NCBI RefSeq assembly: GCF_001571245.1
Contig: NZ_BCTK01000008.1
Location: 1-64,000 of the forward strand
From: Achromobacter piechaudii NBRC 102461
GTDB lineage: Bacteria; Pseudomonadota; Gammaproteobacteria; Burkholderiales; Burkholderiaceae_B
Reading direction: 5' to 3'
DNA length: 64,000 bases
Made by a program: the position numbers and the translations under genes. Under the pieces are notes generated by a model. That model was given only the letters and a program-made list of their open reading frames with translations. It searched no databases and was not told the origin of the DNA. Position 1 is the stretch's first letter; each line of letters opens with the position of its first letter. Of this stretch, positions 1 to 10,122 are shown piece after piece.

Positions 1-3000
1 CTTGCCGCTGGCAAGGCCGGTCACTGCCGAGTCCAGACCGCCGATGGCGCTGCCCACGTTCGCGTAGGAACTTCCTTGCACGCCGAAGCTGGGCGCAGTG
101 ACTGTGCCCGTCACCGGATCGAAGGCCGATCCGCCGCCCAGGTTCGTCGCCACGCTCGCGCCCAATGTGCCCACGCTTGCAGTGGCGGCATTGGATACGC
201 CGGTCAGTTGCGCGACGTTCACCGCATCAGTGGCCGCGCTGCCTGCGGCAAGATTGGTGAGCTTGCGTTCCGCACCCGATGCGCCAATCGACACTTCGCC
301 GCTGGAGTCCTGCGCGGCGCTCAGGCCAATCGCCGAGTAACCCGTCTGCGCGCCGACCGTCGCCACCGAACCTTGGCCCAACGCCACGTTCGAACCCGTC
401 AGGCCCGCCGTGATCGTTGCGCCCTGGCCGACCAACGTCGAGTTATCGACCCCGTTGTCGCTGGCCTGGTTACCCAGCGCCGTGGACGCCGCGCCAGTCG
501 CCGATGCACCGAAGCCGCCCGCCGATGCATTCGCGCCCGAGGCAACGGCTTGCGTCGTAACAACGCTGCTGTCCGCGACGTACGCGCCGGACTTGCCGCT
601 GGCAAGACTGGTCACTGCCGAGTCGAGGCCGTCAATGGCGCTGCCCAGGTTCGAGTACGTGCTGCCTTGCACGCCGTAGGCCGGCGCGGTGACGGTGCCG
701 GTTGCTGGATCAAACGCCGATCCCCCTCCCAGATTGCTCGCCACGCTTGCGCCCAACGCACCGACGCTTGCCGTCGCCGCATTCGACACCCCCGTCAGTT
801 GCGCAACGTTGACCGCGTCGGTCGCCGCGCTACCTGCCGCAAGGTTGGTGATCTTGCGTTCCGCGCCCGTTGCGCCCACAGACACTTCGCCGCTGGAATC
901 CTGGGTCGCCGCCAAGCCGATCGCGGAGTAACCCGTCTGCGCGCCGACCGTCGCCACCGAGCCCTGGCCCAGCGCGACGTTCGCGCCGCTCAGGCCCGCC
1001 GTGATCGTGGCGCCCTGGCCGATAGCGGTCGAATGATCAACGCCACTGTCCGACGCGCCATTGCCGACCACGGTCGAACCGTCTCCGCTCGCCACCGCGC
1101 CAAAGCCACCCGCCGACGCATCGGCGCCGGAGGCAACCGCCTGGGCCGTCCTCACGCTGTCATCCGATACGAAAGCGCCCGTCTTGCCGCTGGCGAGGCT
1201 GGCCACGGCCGAGTCCAGGCCGCCGATGGCGCCGCCCAGATTCGAAAAACTGGTTCCCTGCACATCGTAAGTCGGCGTGGTGACCGTGCCGGTCGCCATG
1301 TCGAAGCCCGCTCCCCCGCCCAGGTTCGCCGCGATGCTGGAACCCAGGCTGGACAGGCCCGCCGACGCGGCGTTGGACACGCCCGTCAGCTGGCTCACGT
1401 TGACCGCATCGGTCGCCGCGCTGCCCGGCGCCAGGTGCGTGATCTTGCGTTCCGCGCCCGAGGTGCCCAGCGACACTTCGCCGATTGAGCTTTGCGCGCC
1501 GCTCACGCCGATCGCCGCATAGCCCGCCTGCGCACCCACGTCCGCGACCGAGCCCTGGCCCAGCGCGACGTTGGCGCCAGTCAGGCCGGCTGTGATCGAC
1601 GCGCCCTGGCCAAGCACCGTCGACTCATGAACGCCATTGTCCGAGGCTTCGTTGCCCACGACCGTCGATGCATCTCCCGTCGCCGACGCGCCAAAGCCGC
1701 CCGCGCTGGCGTTGGCGCCCGAGGCCACCGACTGCACCGAACTGACGCTGTTGTCCGACGTGAACGGACCGATATCACCCTGCACCAGTCCGGTGATCGC
1801 GGTATCGGCGCCTCCCAGCGCTGCGCCCACGTTCGAATAGGTCGTGCCCTGGATCGTGTAGGCCGGCGCACTGACCGTGCCCGCCCCCACGCTGTATGCC
1901 GCGCCGCCGCCCAGGCGGGTGGCGATGGTCGTACCCAGGTTGGAGGCGGCGCCGCTCAGTTGCGCCACGTTCACGGCGTCGGACAGCGCGCTGCCGGCGG
2001 CCAGGTTGGTGATCTTGCGGCGGCTGCCCGGCGTGCCCACCGACACCTCGCCCGCCGAGGACTGCGCAGGCGTGATGCCAAAGGAAAGGTAGCCCGACTG
2101 CGAGCCGATGGATGCCGTCGAGCCCTGGCCCAGGACCACGTTGGAGCCGGCAAGCCCCGTGTCCACCGACGCGTTCTGGCCCAGCACGGTCGAGCTGGCG
2201 ACCGCATTGTCCGTGGCCAGGTTGCCGATGACCGTGGACGTGGCTCCCAGCGCCGACGCCCCGAAACCGCCCGCGATGCTGTTGACGCCGGAGGCGACCG
2301 ACTGCGTGGTGTTGACGCTGTTGTCGGAGGTGAACGGTCCGATGTCGCCCGAGATCAGGCTTGAAAGGGTGCTGTTGGCGCCGCCCAGCGCCGCGCCGAC
2401 GTTGGAATAGGTGGTGCCCTGGATCGAATAGGCCGGCGCGCTGACGGTGCCCAGGCCGGGGCTGTACGCCGCCCCGCCTCCCAGGCCGCTGGCGAGGCTG
2501 CTGCCCACGTTGGACGCCGCCCCGCGCAACTGCGCGACGTTCACGGCGTCGGTGAGCGCGCTGCCCGCCGCCAGGTTGGTGATCTTGCGGCGCGCGCCGC
2601 CCGAGCCCACGGACACTTCGCCCGTCGAAGTCTGGGACGCTGCGATGCCGAACGCGATATAGCCCGATTGCGAGCCGATGGAGGCGGAAGATCCTTGGCC
2701 CAGGACCACGTTCGAGCCGGCCAGCCCGGTGTCCACCGACGCCCCCTGCCCCAGCACGGTTGAGTCGGCGACCGCGTTGTCAGTGGCCTGGTTGCCGATG
2801 ACCGTGGACGCCGCGCCCGTGGCCGACGCGCCGAAGCCGCCCGCGCTGGCGTCCGCGCCGGAGGCTACGGACTGCGTCGTAACGATGCTGCTGTTGGAGG
2901 TGAACGGACCGATGCGGCCGGCCACCAGATTGGTGATGGCGGTATCGGCGCCACCGAGCGCCGCGCCGACGTTCGAATAGCTCGCGCCCTGCACGCTGTA

Positions 3001-6000
3001 GCTGGGTGCGCTGACTGTGCCAGTGCCGCCGCTGTAGGCCGCCCCGCCGCCCAGGTAGGACGCCATGCCCGTGCCAAGGTTGGACGCCGCGCCCGTCAAC
3101 TGCGCCATGGCGACGGCATCGCTGGGCGCGCTGCCCGCCGCCAGGTTGGTGATCTTGCGGCGGTTGGACGAGGTGCCCACCGAGACTTCGCCCGTCGAGT
3201 TCTGCGGCGCCGCCAGGCCAAAGCCGGTGTAGCCTGCCTGCGACCCCAGCACCGCGCTGGAGCCCGTTCCCAGCGCGACGTTGCTGCCCGCCAGCCCGGC
3301 GCTGATCGATGCGCCCTGACCTAGGACCGTGGAGTTGGCCACCGCGTTGTCGGTGGACTGGTTGCCCACGATGGTGGATGCCGTGCCCGTGGCCGACGCG
3401 CCGAAGCCGCCCGCCGTCGCGCTGGCTCCCGAGGCGACCGCCTGCACGGTTGTCACGCTGTTGTCCGACACGAAGGGACCGATCTTGCCCGTCACCAGCT
3501 TGGTCACGGCGGTATTCAAACCGCCCAGGGCCGTGCCCACGTTGGTGTAGGACGTGCCTTGCACGCTGTAGGTGGGCGTGGTGATGGTGCCCGAGCCGGC
3601 CGTGTACGCCGCGCCGCCTCCCAGGTTGCTGGCCACGCTGGTGCCCAGGTTGTTCATGCCCGTGTTCGCGGCGCTGGCCACCGCCGACATCTGCTGCACG
3701 GTGACCGCATCGTTCGAGTCCGAACCGTCGGCCACGTTCTTGATCTGGCGCTTGCCGGTCGGCGTACCCACCGAGACCGCGCCTGCCGCCATGTTGGCGG
3801 TGTTGTTGAAGCCGATACCGGCAATCGGCCCCGCCGTACTGGGCGAGACGATCCCGCTGGTCACGACGTTGGCCGTGCCCTGTGCGCCGGCCCCCAGCGC
3901 AATCGCGCCCGCCACGCCAGAGGTCGCGCCGGTGCCCAGCGCAATCGCGTTGGCCGCGCTGGCCTGCGTGGTCGCGCCCAATGCCATGGAACCGCCGCCC
4001 GAGGCCTGCGCCGTCTTGCCGAGCGCCGTATCGTTGGCGGCCGATGCCGAGGCGCTGCCGCCGATAGCGATGGCGTCGGTGCCGGTGGCGCCAGAGTTGG
4101 CGCGGGTGTTGCTGCCCACGCCCGTCGTGGACGAGTTGGCGTTGAAATAGTTGGTCGGCGCGGGCGCCGACGAGGACACTTGTTGCGCCACCGCGTATAG
4201 CTGGGCCCCGTTGACGGCGTCGGTGCTGGTCGCACTGAGCATGCCGGTGGCCACGTTCTGGATGCGTCGGGTGACGTTGCCGTCCACGCCCACGCTCACC
4301 ACGCCCACGGGCATCAACTGTCCGCCCAGGAACAGATACGTGTTGCCGGCAATCGTGGTGGTGGCGTAAGGATTCATACCGGCGGTGAACGCGGTAGCCG
4401 AGGCCGTGGTCAGCGTGTTGCTGCCCAGCGCAACCGAGTTGATGACGGTCGGGGTGGCCAGGTAGCCCAACGCCACGGTTCCGCTCGTGCTGACGTTGTT
4501 GCCTGCCTGCAACCCGAGCGCCGTGTTCAGGTTGCCGCTGACGACCTGCCCGGCGCTCGCCCCGACCGCGGTGTTGAACTGCCCCGAGGGCACCGTGCCG
4601 GCCTGCGCGCCGATCGCGGTGTTGCTGCCCCCGCTCGTGTTCGTGCCGGCCCCCGCGAAATACCCGATGAACGTGTCTTGCGCGTTCTTGGCCACGGACT
4701 GGTTGCCGATCGCTACCGCCGAGTTGCCCGCCGCGCTCGATTGCGGGCCTATCGACACCGCGCTCGGTCCGGCCGCGTTACTCAGATAACCCATGGCCAC
4801 GGCGTTGCCGCCCGCCGTGTTGCTTTGGTAGCCGATCGCGATGGCTTGCCCGTTCGTTGCAGACGCCTGATAACCCAGCGCGATCGTGCTGCCCGCCGTC
4901 GCCTTCGAGCCGGAACCCATCGCAATGGACGCTACGCCGGCGCCCGTGTTCTGGTCGCCGATGGCGACCGCGCCCTGCCCGTTTGCCGAGTTGGCGTTGC
5001 CCACCGCCACCGCGCCCTGGCCGGCCGCCACGGAAGTCTGGCCTGCGCCAAACGCCCCCACGCCGCCGCCCGCCTGCGACGATGCGCCCAGAGCGACCGC
5101 GCCGTTGGTGGACGCCGTATTGGTCGTCCCGATCGCCAGCGCGCCCGAGCCGCCCGCGTTGTTGGCCGCGCCGATGGCGACAGCACCCGTGCCGGACGCC
5201 GCGTTGGGATCGCCGATTGCCACTGCGCCGTCGCCGGCCGCCACCTGCTGGCGTCCGATGGCCACCGCGCCGCCTGCCGCCGTGGCGCTATTGGCCACGG
5301 TGCCGCCCGAACCGATCGCGACGTTCTGGCCGGTACTGTTCGACGCCGTGCTGTCGCCAATCGCGATGCCGAACACGCCCGACACCTGGGCGTTGCGGCC
5401 TATCGCGATGGAAGAGGTCGCCGAGCCGCCGACTGCGGCCTGCCCGCCGATGGCAATCGAGTTGACGCCGGCCGCGTTCGCGCCGCCTGACGCGTTGCCA
5501 CCCAGCGCGACCGCACCCGCCGCCGAGGCCCGCGTACCCGTGCCGACAGCCAGCGAACTGCCCCCCGTCGCCTGCGAGTTATTACCCAAGGCGGTGTCGT
5601 TCATGAGCACCCCTGACGCCACGCCCGCCACCGCACCCGTCCCCACCGCCAACGCGTTCATGCCCAGCGCCTGCGCGTTGACGCCACCCGCAAAGGCGGA
5701 CACGCTCAACGCGTCCGCCGACGCGCCCAAAGCCACGGCCCCCGCTGCCGAGGCGACGGTTTGCACGCCTATGGCCACGGCATTTCCGGCGGAAGAATTG
5801 GCCGTTTGGCCAACGGCGACTGAGCTATTGCCGGCGGATGAAGCGCCCTGCCCCACCGCCACGGAACTGTTGCCCGCCGCCGTGGCGCTCAACCCGACCG
5901 CCAAAGAGTTGCTACCGGAGGCCGACGATCCCTGGCCCACCGCCGTGGCGCCGCTGTTGGTCGCCATCGCGGACCCCCCCACGGCCAGGGTCGAGGCAGC

Positions 6001-6459
6001 GCTCGCCGTTGCTCCGCCCCCCAGGGCGGTCGCGGCCGCGCCGCTGGCCGTGGCCCCCGTGCCGACCCCAGTCGCGTTGGTGCCCGTGACATTTGCCGCA
6101 CGCCCCACCGCCACGGAGTTCGAGCCCGTGGCAATAGAAGCGTCGCCGACCGCGACGCTGATGTTGGTGGCGGTCGCGCCCGAGCCGCCGCCTATCGCAA
6201 TCGAGTTGGCGTCCACGGTGGCCGGGGTGGCCCCGCCCGTGGTCGCCGTACTGATTACCGAGCCCTGTATGGCCGTGCCCGCCCACGCGGTGCTCGCCAT
6301 CGTCGCCGCAAGAATCAATGGAGCCGCCAGGCCACCGGCCCGGCGCAACGCTTGGCGCCGCGCGCCTCGATTGGATTTTCCGCGGGCTTTGGCCAACTCA
6401 GAAACGACCACCCACGCACCGGCACTCTGGCTCCACACGAGGCTATATATCTTATTCAC
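1..6459 (-). CDS. Giant trimeric autotransporter adhesin (YadA/Hia type), C-terminus outside window
   Basis: A single minus-strand frame runs from 6459 to the window edge (2153 codons); I translated most of it and found no stop. It starts with GTG at 6457-6459, preceded by GGAGAG. The N-terminus MNKIYSLVWSQSAGAWVVVS is the extended signal peptide region typical of large autotransporters, followed by a hydrophobic segment ending near ASTAWA. Next come several hundred residues of head repeats of the type AVG..A.A.G..S.A.G (about 6250-4000). Then there are long tandem units, each with a neck motif such as RKITNLAAGSATDAVNVAQL, at about 3735, 3141, 2571, 2000, 1432, 841 and 250. Units are about 570 bp on the right and 591 bp on the left. 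The beta-barrel anchor must lie beyond position 1. Family role: trimeric surface adhesion to host or abiotic surfaces and self-aggregation. The specific ligand cannot be read from sequence. Confidence 0.93.
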   Translation of the reverse strand, partial: MNKIYSLVWSQSAGAWVVVSELAKARGKSNRGARRQALRRAGGLAAPLILAATMASTAWAGTAIQGSVISTATTGGATPATVDANSIAIGGGSGATATNISVAVGDASIATGSNSVAVGRAANVTGTNATGVGTGATASGAAATALGGGATASAASTLAVGGSAMATNSGATAVGQGSSASGSNSLAVGLSATAAGNSSVAVGQGASSAGNSSVAVGQTANSSAGNAVAIGVQTVASAAGAVALGASADALSVSAFAGGVNAQALGMNALAVGTGAVAGVASGVLMNDTALGNNSQATGGSSLAVGTGTRASAAGAVALGGNASGGANAAGVNSIAIGGQAAVGGSATSSIAIGRNAQVSGVFGIAIGDSTASNSTGQNVAIGSGGTVANSATAAGGAVAIGRQQVAAGDGAVAIGDPNAASGTGAVAIGAANNAGGSGALAIGTTNTASTNGAVALGASSQAGGGVGAFGAGQTSVAAGQGAVAVGNANSANGQGAVAIGDQNTGAGVASIAMGSGSKATAGSTIALGYQASATNGQAIAIGYQSNTAGGNAVAMGYLSNAAGPSAVSIGPQSSAAGNSAVAIGNQSVAKNAQDTFIGYFAGAGTNTSGGSNTAIGAQAGTVPSGQFNTAVGASAGQVVSGNLNTALGLQAGNNVSTSGTVALGYLATPTVINSVALGSNTLTTASATAFTAGMNPYATTTIAGNTYLFLGGQLMPVGVVSVGVDGNVTRRIQNVATGMLSATSTDAVNGAQLYAVAQQVSSSAPAPTNYFNANSSTTGVGSNTRANSGATGTDAIAIGGSASASAANDTALGKTAQASGGGSMALGATTQASAANAIALGTGATSGVAGAIALGAGAQGTANVVTSGIVSPSTAGPIAGIGFNNTANMAAGAVSVGTPTGKRQIKNVADGSDSNDAVTVQQMSAVASAANTGMNNLGTSVASNLGGGAAYTAGSGTITTPTYSVQGTSYTNVGTALGGLNTAVTKLVTGKIGPFVSDNSVTTVQAVASGASATAGGFGASATGTASTIVGNQSTDNAVANSTVLGQGASISAGLAGSNVALGTGSSAVLGSQAGYTGFGLAAPQNSTGEVSVGTSSNRRKITNLAAGSAPSDAVAMAQLTGAASNLGTGMASYLGGGAAYSGGTGTVSAPSYSVQGASYSNVGAALGGADTAITNLVAGRIGPFTSNSSIVTTQSVASGADASAGGFGASATGAASTVIGNQATDNAVADSTVLGQGASVDTGLAGSNVVLGQGSSASIGSQSGYIAFGIAASQTSTGEVSVGSGGARRKITNLAAGSALTDAVNVAQLRGAASNVGSSLASGLGGGAAYSPGLGTVSAPAYSIQGTTYSNVGAALGGANSTLSSLISGDIGPFTSDNSVNTTQSVASGVNSIAGGFGASALGATSTVIGNLATDNAVASSTVLGQNASVDTGLAGSNVVLGQGSTASIGSQSGYLSFGITPAQSSAGEVSVGTPGSRRKITNLAAGSALSDAVNVAQLSGAASNLGTTIATRLGGGAAYSVGAGTVSAPAYTIQGTTYSNVGAALGGADTAITGLVQGDIGPFTSDNSVSSVQSVASGANASAGGFGASATGDASTVVGNEASDNGVHESTVLGQGASITAGLTGANVALGQGSVADVGAQAGYAAIGVSGAQSSIGEVSLGTSGAERKITHLAPGSAATDAVNVSQLTGVSNAASAGLSSLGSSIAANLGGGAGFDMATGTVTTPTYDVQGTSFSNLGGAIGGLDSAVASLASGKTGAFVSDDSVRTAQAVASGADASAGGFGAVASGDGSTVVGNGASDSGVDHSTAIGQGATITAGLSGANVALGQGSVATVGAQTGYSAIGLAATQDSSGEVSVGATGAERKITNLAAGSAATDAVNVAQLTGVSNAATASVGALGASVASNLGGGSAFDPATGTVTAPAYGVQGSTYSNLGSAIDGLDSAVTSLASGKSGAYVADSSVVTTQAVASGANASAGGFGASATGAASTALGNQASDNGVDNSTLVGQGATITAGLTGSNVALGQGSVATVGAQTGYSAIGLSAAQDSSGEVSIGASGAERKLTNLAAGSAATDAVNVAQLTGVSNAATASVGTLGASVATNLGGGSAFDPVTGTVTAPSFGVQGSSYANVGSAIGGLDSAVTGLASGK

Positions 6460-6963
6460 GGCCACTCTCCATTGACGGACTTGGAAATCCGCAATCAGTC
6501 ATACAACGCTGATTTCCAATCAGAGAAATCAGAAGGATTTTTCCTAGCAAATTGAGACATTTCTGTCAGGAATCCTAGTGACAGTGATTATTCGCACTTG
6601 TGTTTTGTAGCAATCGCATGAAACCACTTCTGAATATCGTTTTATTAATCAGATAACGGTTGTGAATCGACGCGACAAAACCGCAGGCGCAGGCAGCCGT
6701 ATGCGGGCTGCGGCCCGCAGCGCGAAAACAGATAACCAAATGGAAAGGGTGTTGTGGCCGCTGGCGATGCGCGGACCCGGCGAGCGGCCTAGATGAATAT
6801 CTGGCCGCGAATAACGACTAATACCAAAAAGAATTCGGTATGCCGATTTACGAAAATAGGATTTATAAGAAAATGCAAGAACCGAGCGATTCTTGTCGTA
6901 CTAATATTGAAAACAGTCAGGAATCCGAGATGTCAGCGGCGTCAGGGAATCATGACCCCGCCG
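6460..6963. other. AT-richer intergenic region between narL and the adhesin gene
   Basis: About 500 bases with no convincing gene; the short ORFs here lack a ribosome site and recognisable content. It holds the probable promoter and leader of the adhesin, including the inverted repeat at 6481-6519. A perfect 15-base GC palindrome, GCTGCGGCCCGCAGC, lies at 6707-6721. It could end narL transcription but has no T run after it. The stretch is clearly less GC-rich than both neighbours. Confidence 0.6.
6481..6519 (-). promoter_or_regulatory. Inverted repeat in the adhesin leader
   Basis: The arms TTGGAAATC (6481-6489) and GATTTCCAA (6511-6519) are perfect 9-base complements around a 21-base loop. 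The right end is 21 bases upstream of the GTG start, so it lies in the mRNA leader or over the promoter. It may be a regulator site or an RNA hairpin; the sequence does not decide. Confidence 0.5.
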
Positions 6964-7629
6964 TCATTCTTCGTCAGAATGCAGGCCGTGTTCCACCGCA
7001 TATACCGCCACCTGCACGCGGCTTGTCAGATTCAACTTCTTCAAGACGTTCTGGACGTGGATCTTGACGGTGCTTTCGCTGACATCCAGCTCACGAGCAA
7101 TCACCTTGTTGCTAGCGCCACGAGCCAGGCATTGGACGATCTGTGTTTCGCGCGCCGTCAGGCGATGGCGTTCGGCGGGACTCTTGCCCTGCGCCGCCAG
7201 CGACGCCTGCCCCCGGAATTGGTCGACCAGCTTGGCGGTCATGCTTTCGGCAATGACGGATTCGCCTGCGGCCGCGCGGCGGATGGCCGAGGTCAGCACC
7301 TCGGCGTCGATATTCTTCACCAGATAACCGCGCGCGCCGTCGCGCAGCGCCTGGCCCAGCTCGTCGGCCTCTTCGGACACGGTCAGGATGATGACGGCGC
7401 AGGATGGCAAATCCTGCGTCAGCAATTGCAGCGTTTCCAGGCCCGACAGGCCGGGCAGGTTCAAGTCCAGCAGCACCACATCGGGGCGCAGCTCCTTGGC
7501 GCGCTTGACGGCTTCCACGCCGTCGCCCGCTTCAGCCACGATCTCGAAATCGGCTTGGCGTTGCAGCAGCAGGCGCACGCCCGAACGGAACAGGGTGTGG
7601 TCGTCAACGAGCAGGATACGGATAGGCAT
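6964..7629 (-). CDS. narL: Nitrate/nitrite response regulator NarL (LuxR/FixJ family)
   Basis: The 221-residue protein has an N-terminal receiver domain with the acidic pair in LVDDHTLF (residues 8-9) and the phospho-acceptor Asp in VLLDLNLPGLSG. Its C-terminal LuxR-type helix-turn-helix is LTARETQIVQCLARGASN...STVKIHVQNVLKKL. It lies 11 bases downstream of narX and is the last gene of the minus-strand nar island. By family it is phosphorylated by NarX when nitrate or nitrite is present and then controls nitrate-respiration promoters. Assignment as NarL rather than another NarL-like regulator rests on the NarX partner and the narGHJI context. Confidence 0.93.
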   Translation of the reverse strand: MPIRILLVDDHTLFRSGVRLLLQRQADFEIVAEAGDGVEAVKRAKELRPDVVLLDLNLPGLSGLETLQLLTQDLPSCAVIILTVSEEADELGQALRDGARGYLVKNIDAEVLTSAIRRAAAGESVIAESMTAKLVDQFRGQASLAAQGKSPAERHRLTARETQIVQCLARGASNKVIARELDVSESTVKIHVQNVLKKLNLTSRVQVAVYAVEHGLHSDEE

Positions 7630-7640
7630 GGTCGATAAGG

Positions 7641-9578
7641 TCAGGCGGCCTGGCGTTCGCTGCCAGGCAAGGTCAAAGCGACGCGCGTGCCGGCGCCCGG
7701 CCGCGAGTCGAGTTTTATTACAGCGCGCATGCGGGCCGCGCGCTCTTGCATGATGTGCAGGCCCACGTGCGCCTCGCCGCGCGCGGCGACGTCGGCCGGG
7801 TCGTAACCCTGGCCGTTGTCGGCGATCAGCAAGGTGAAATCGCGGTCATTGCCCACCGCGACTTCGACGCGGCTGGCTTCCGAATGCTTGCGCACGTTGG
7901 ACAGCGCTTCTTGCAGGATGAACAGCACCTGCAATTGCTGGTCGGGCGGCAGCGGCGCGCCCTCGCCCGCCTCCATGCGCAGCGCGATGTCGATACCCGT
8001 CTGCCGGCGGAAGCGCTCGACGGTGCTTTCGATGGCGGCTTGCAGGTCGCCCTGCCCCAGCTTGCTGCGAAAATTGTTCAGCAGCTCGCGCACGTCCTGA
8101 TAGCTTTCGTCCACGCCTGTGCGCAGCAGCGGCAGTATTTCGGCGACCTCGTCCTCATCGCCGCGCTTCACGGCGGCATCGAGCATCTGCAATTGCAGAT
8201 TCAGGAAGTTCAGGCCCTGCGCCAGGCTGTCATGCAGCCCTTGCGCGACCAGCCCGCGTTCCTGCACCACGGCCAGCTGTCGCGCCTGCGCGCTCAGGCG
8301 GCGGTTGTCCAGCGCCACGCCCAGATGCTGGCCCAGCGTTTCCAGAAGCTGCGAATCGGACGGGGCCAGCCGGCGCTGCTGGCGAAAGTGCAGCGAATAT
8401 GAACCCAGCACTTCGTCGCGCGTCACGATGCGAAACACCGCCACGCTGGCGAACCCGTCGCGCACACAGTTCAAATCCATGTCGGGCGGCGAATGGCGGA
8501 AGTCCTGGATGACGACCACGCCGGCCTGGCGCGTTGCCACGCCGCAATAGCAATCGTCCACTTTCATGCAGTGCTCGGATTCGACCAGCGCGTCGGACAG
8601 GCCGACCGACACCACCAGATTGAGCTTTTCGTTTTGCGGATCCAGCGCGCGGATGCTGCCGCCGTCCGCGTCGAACTGCAACATGACCCGGCGCAGAAAG
8701 CCATCGCACATCGCTTCGATTTCGTTGGGCTGGTTCAGGAACGCGGCCATGTCGTAGAGCGCGCCAATCTCGCGGTTCTGCGCGGCCAGCTGTGCGGTTT
8801 TCTGTTCGACGCGCGTTTCCAGTCCGGTATACAGATCCTGCAATTCATCGGCCATGCGGTTGTAGCCCCGTGCCAGCGCGCCGAATTCATCTTCGCTTTC
8901 CACCGGCAGGCGCGTGCTGAAATCGCGGTCGGCCATGCGTTGCAGGCCGTCACGCAGGCGCAGCACGGGCGCGATGATCCACAGATAAAGCAGGTAGATC
9001 ATCGCCAGCGTGCCGGCGCAGGCAATCGCAGCCAGCACGCCTTGCGACAGCCGCAGCGCCGTGGTCTTGCCGGCGTTGTCCTGTTCGATCATCCGCACCA
9101 GCGTGTCCGCGCGCGCGACGAATTCCGGCAGTGTCTGCAAATACGTGGCGGCATCGGGCTGCGCCAGCGCCGCCTGCGCGGCCGGCTTCATGATGTCCTG
9201 CCAGTAGTTAGCCACGTCGTGCCATTGCGCGCGGATCGCTTCGTCATTGGGGATGAACAGCGGACGCGCCGGGTTGCCGCGCGCCAGCCGCGAGATGGTC
9301 TCGTCCATCTCGGCAATCTGTTCGTTGCTGCGCACCTCGCGGCCCGACTGCGGCCGCATCAGTTCCACCGCGACGCGGTTGGCCCGCATGCGCAGGCTGC
9401 CGGTGTCGTTGATGGCCGCGCCCGCGCCTTCCAGTTGCCAAGACAGCCACAGCGTCCAGCTGATCATGGACAGCACCACCACCAGCGCCGCCAACGAACT
9501 GGCGATGATGCGCGTGGACAGCCGATGCCGGGGCGGCGGCAGGCCGTCGGGGGGGTCGAGGGGGGAAGCTGGCGTCAT
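7641..9578 (-). CDS. narX: Nitrate/nitrite sensor histidine kinase NarX
   Basis: About 645 residues from the ATG at 9578; an in-frame TTG at 9596 is an alternative, and neither has a clear ribosome site. TM1 (about 25-45) is followed by the P-box TGSLRMRANRVAVELMRP, the ligand-sensing signature of NarX/NarQ. A periplasmic helical region, TM2 (about 185-210), HAMP and a GAF-like cysteine-containing region follow. The C-terminus has a HisKA_3 H-box (ERGLVAQGLHDSLAQ) and a HATPase_c domain (ADNGQGYDPADV). It is an inner-membrane sensor that phosphorylates NarL. It sits 46 bases after mobB and probably belongs to the same transcript. Confidence 0.94.
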   Translation of the reverse strand: MTPASPLDPPDGLPPPRHRLSTRIIASSLAALVVVLSMISWTLWLSWQLEGAGAAINDTGSLRMRANRVAVELMRPQSGREVRSNEQIAEMDETISRLARGNPARPLFIPNDEAIRAQWHDVANYWQDIMKPAAQAALAQPDAATYLQTLPEFVARADTLVRMIEQDNAGKTTALRLSQGVLAAIACAGTLAMIYLLYLWIIAPVLRLRDGLQRMADRDFSTRLPVESEDEFGALARGYNRMADELQDLYTGLETRVEQKTAQLAAQNREIGALYDMAAFLNQPNEIEAMCDGFLRRVMLQFDADGGSIRALDPQNEKLNLVVSVGLSDALVESEHCMKVDDCYCGVATRQAGVVVIQDFRHSPPDMDLNCVRDGFASVAVFRIVTRDEVLGSYSLHFRQQRRLAPSDSQLLETLGQHLGVALDNRRLSAQARQLAVVQERGLVAQGLHDSLAQGLNFLNLQLQMLDAAVKRGDEDEVAEILPLLRTGVDESYQDVRELLNNFRSKLGQGDLQAAIESTVERFRRQTGIDIALRMEAGEGAPLPPDQQLQVLFILQEALSNVRKHSEASRVEVAVGNDRDFTLLIADNGQGYDPADVAARGEAHVGLHIMQERAARMRAVIKLDSRPGAGTRVALTLPGSERQAA

Positions 9579-9624
9579 GGGGGTCGGTGCGGGCAAGGCG
9601 TTGCGGCAATCAGTGTATTCGCCT

Positions 9625-10122
9625 TCAGCTCAGGCCCAGCCGCGCGCAGATGAAATCGACCACCCGCGCCGGCTCGTTCAGGGGCAGGCAGGGTAATTCG
9701 GTATCCAGCGCGGTGTCGGTGACGACGGCCAAGAAGCTGCCGTCTTCGGCATGCAGCGGCGGCTTGCCCACTGCGGGCCGATAGACTTCGATCCGCGCAA
9801 TCGCGGCCTGCTTGAAGCCTTCCACCAGCACCAGGTCAGCGGGCGACAGCCGCGCCAGTTGCTCATCCAGCGTCGGCTCCGGCGCGTCGCGCAGCTCATG
9901 CACGATGGCATAGCGGTACGGCGAGGCCACCATCACTTCCTGCGCGCCCGCCAGCCGAAAACGCGCGCTGTCCTTGCCGGGAGGCTCCATCTGGAAATCG
10001 TGATGGCTGTGCTTGATGACATTCACCCGCAGGCCGCGCGCAGCGAACAAGGGCAACATCGCCTCGATCAAGGTCGTCTTGCCGCTGCCGGACCGGCCGG
10101 TGATACCGAAAACTGGGCTCAT
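9625..10122 (-). CDS. mobB: Molybdopterin-guanine dinucleotide biosynthesis adapter MobB
   Basis: The 165-residue P-loop protein has Walker [10 protein letters not shown] at residues 9-17, as well as VIKHSHHDF and [11 protein letters not shown], which are typical of MobB. By family it is a GTP-binding partner of MobA in attaching GMP to molybdopterin, giving the bis-MGD cofactor NarG needs. Its ATG overlaps the stop of the upstream carbonic anhydrase gene by 4 bases (ATGA), so the two are probably translationally coupled. No mobA is visible in the window. Confidence 0.92.
   Translation of the reverse strand: MSPVFGITGRSGSGKTTLIEAMLPLFAARGLRVNVIKHSHHDFQMEPPGKDSARFRLAGAQEVMVASPYRYAIVHELRDAPEPTLDEQLARLSPADLVLVEGFKQAAIARIEVYRPAVGKPPLHAEDGSFLAVVTDTALDTELPCLPLNEPARVVDFICARLGLS

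Noticed and set aside
76..6475. Long plus-strand ORFs opposite the adhesin gene, such as 76-1488, 1492-2364 and 4886-6475
   Set aside because: They are antisense shadows of the repetitive high-GC adhesin frame. Their Arg/Ala/Pro-rich translations have no recognisable motifs, while the minus frame encodes a clear autotransporter.
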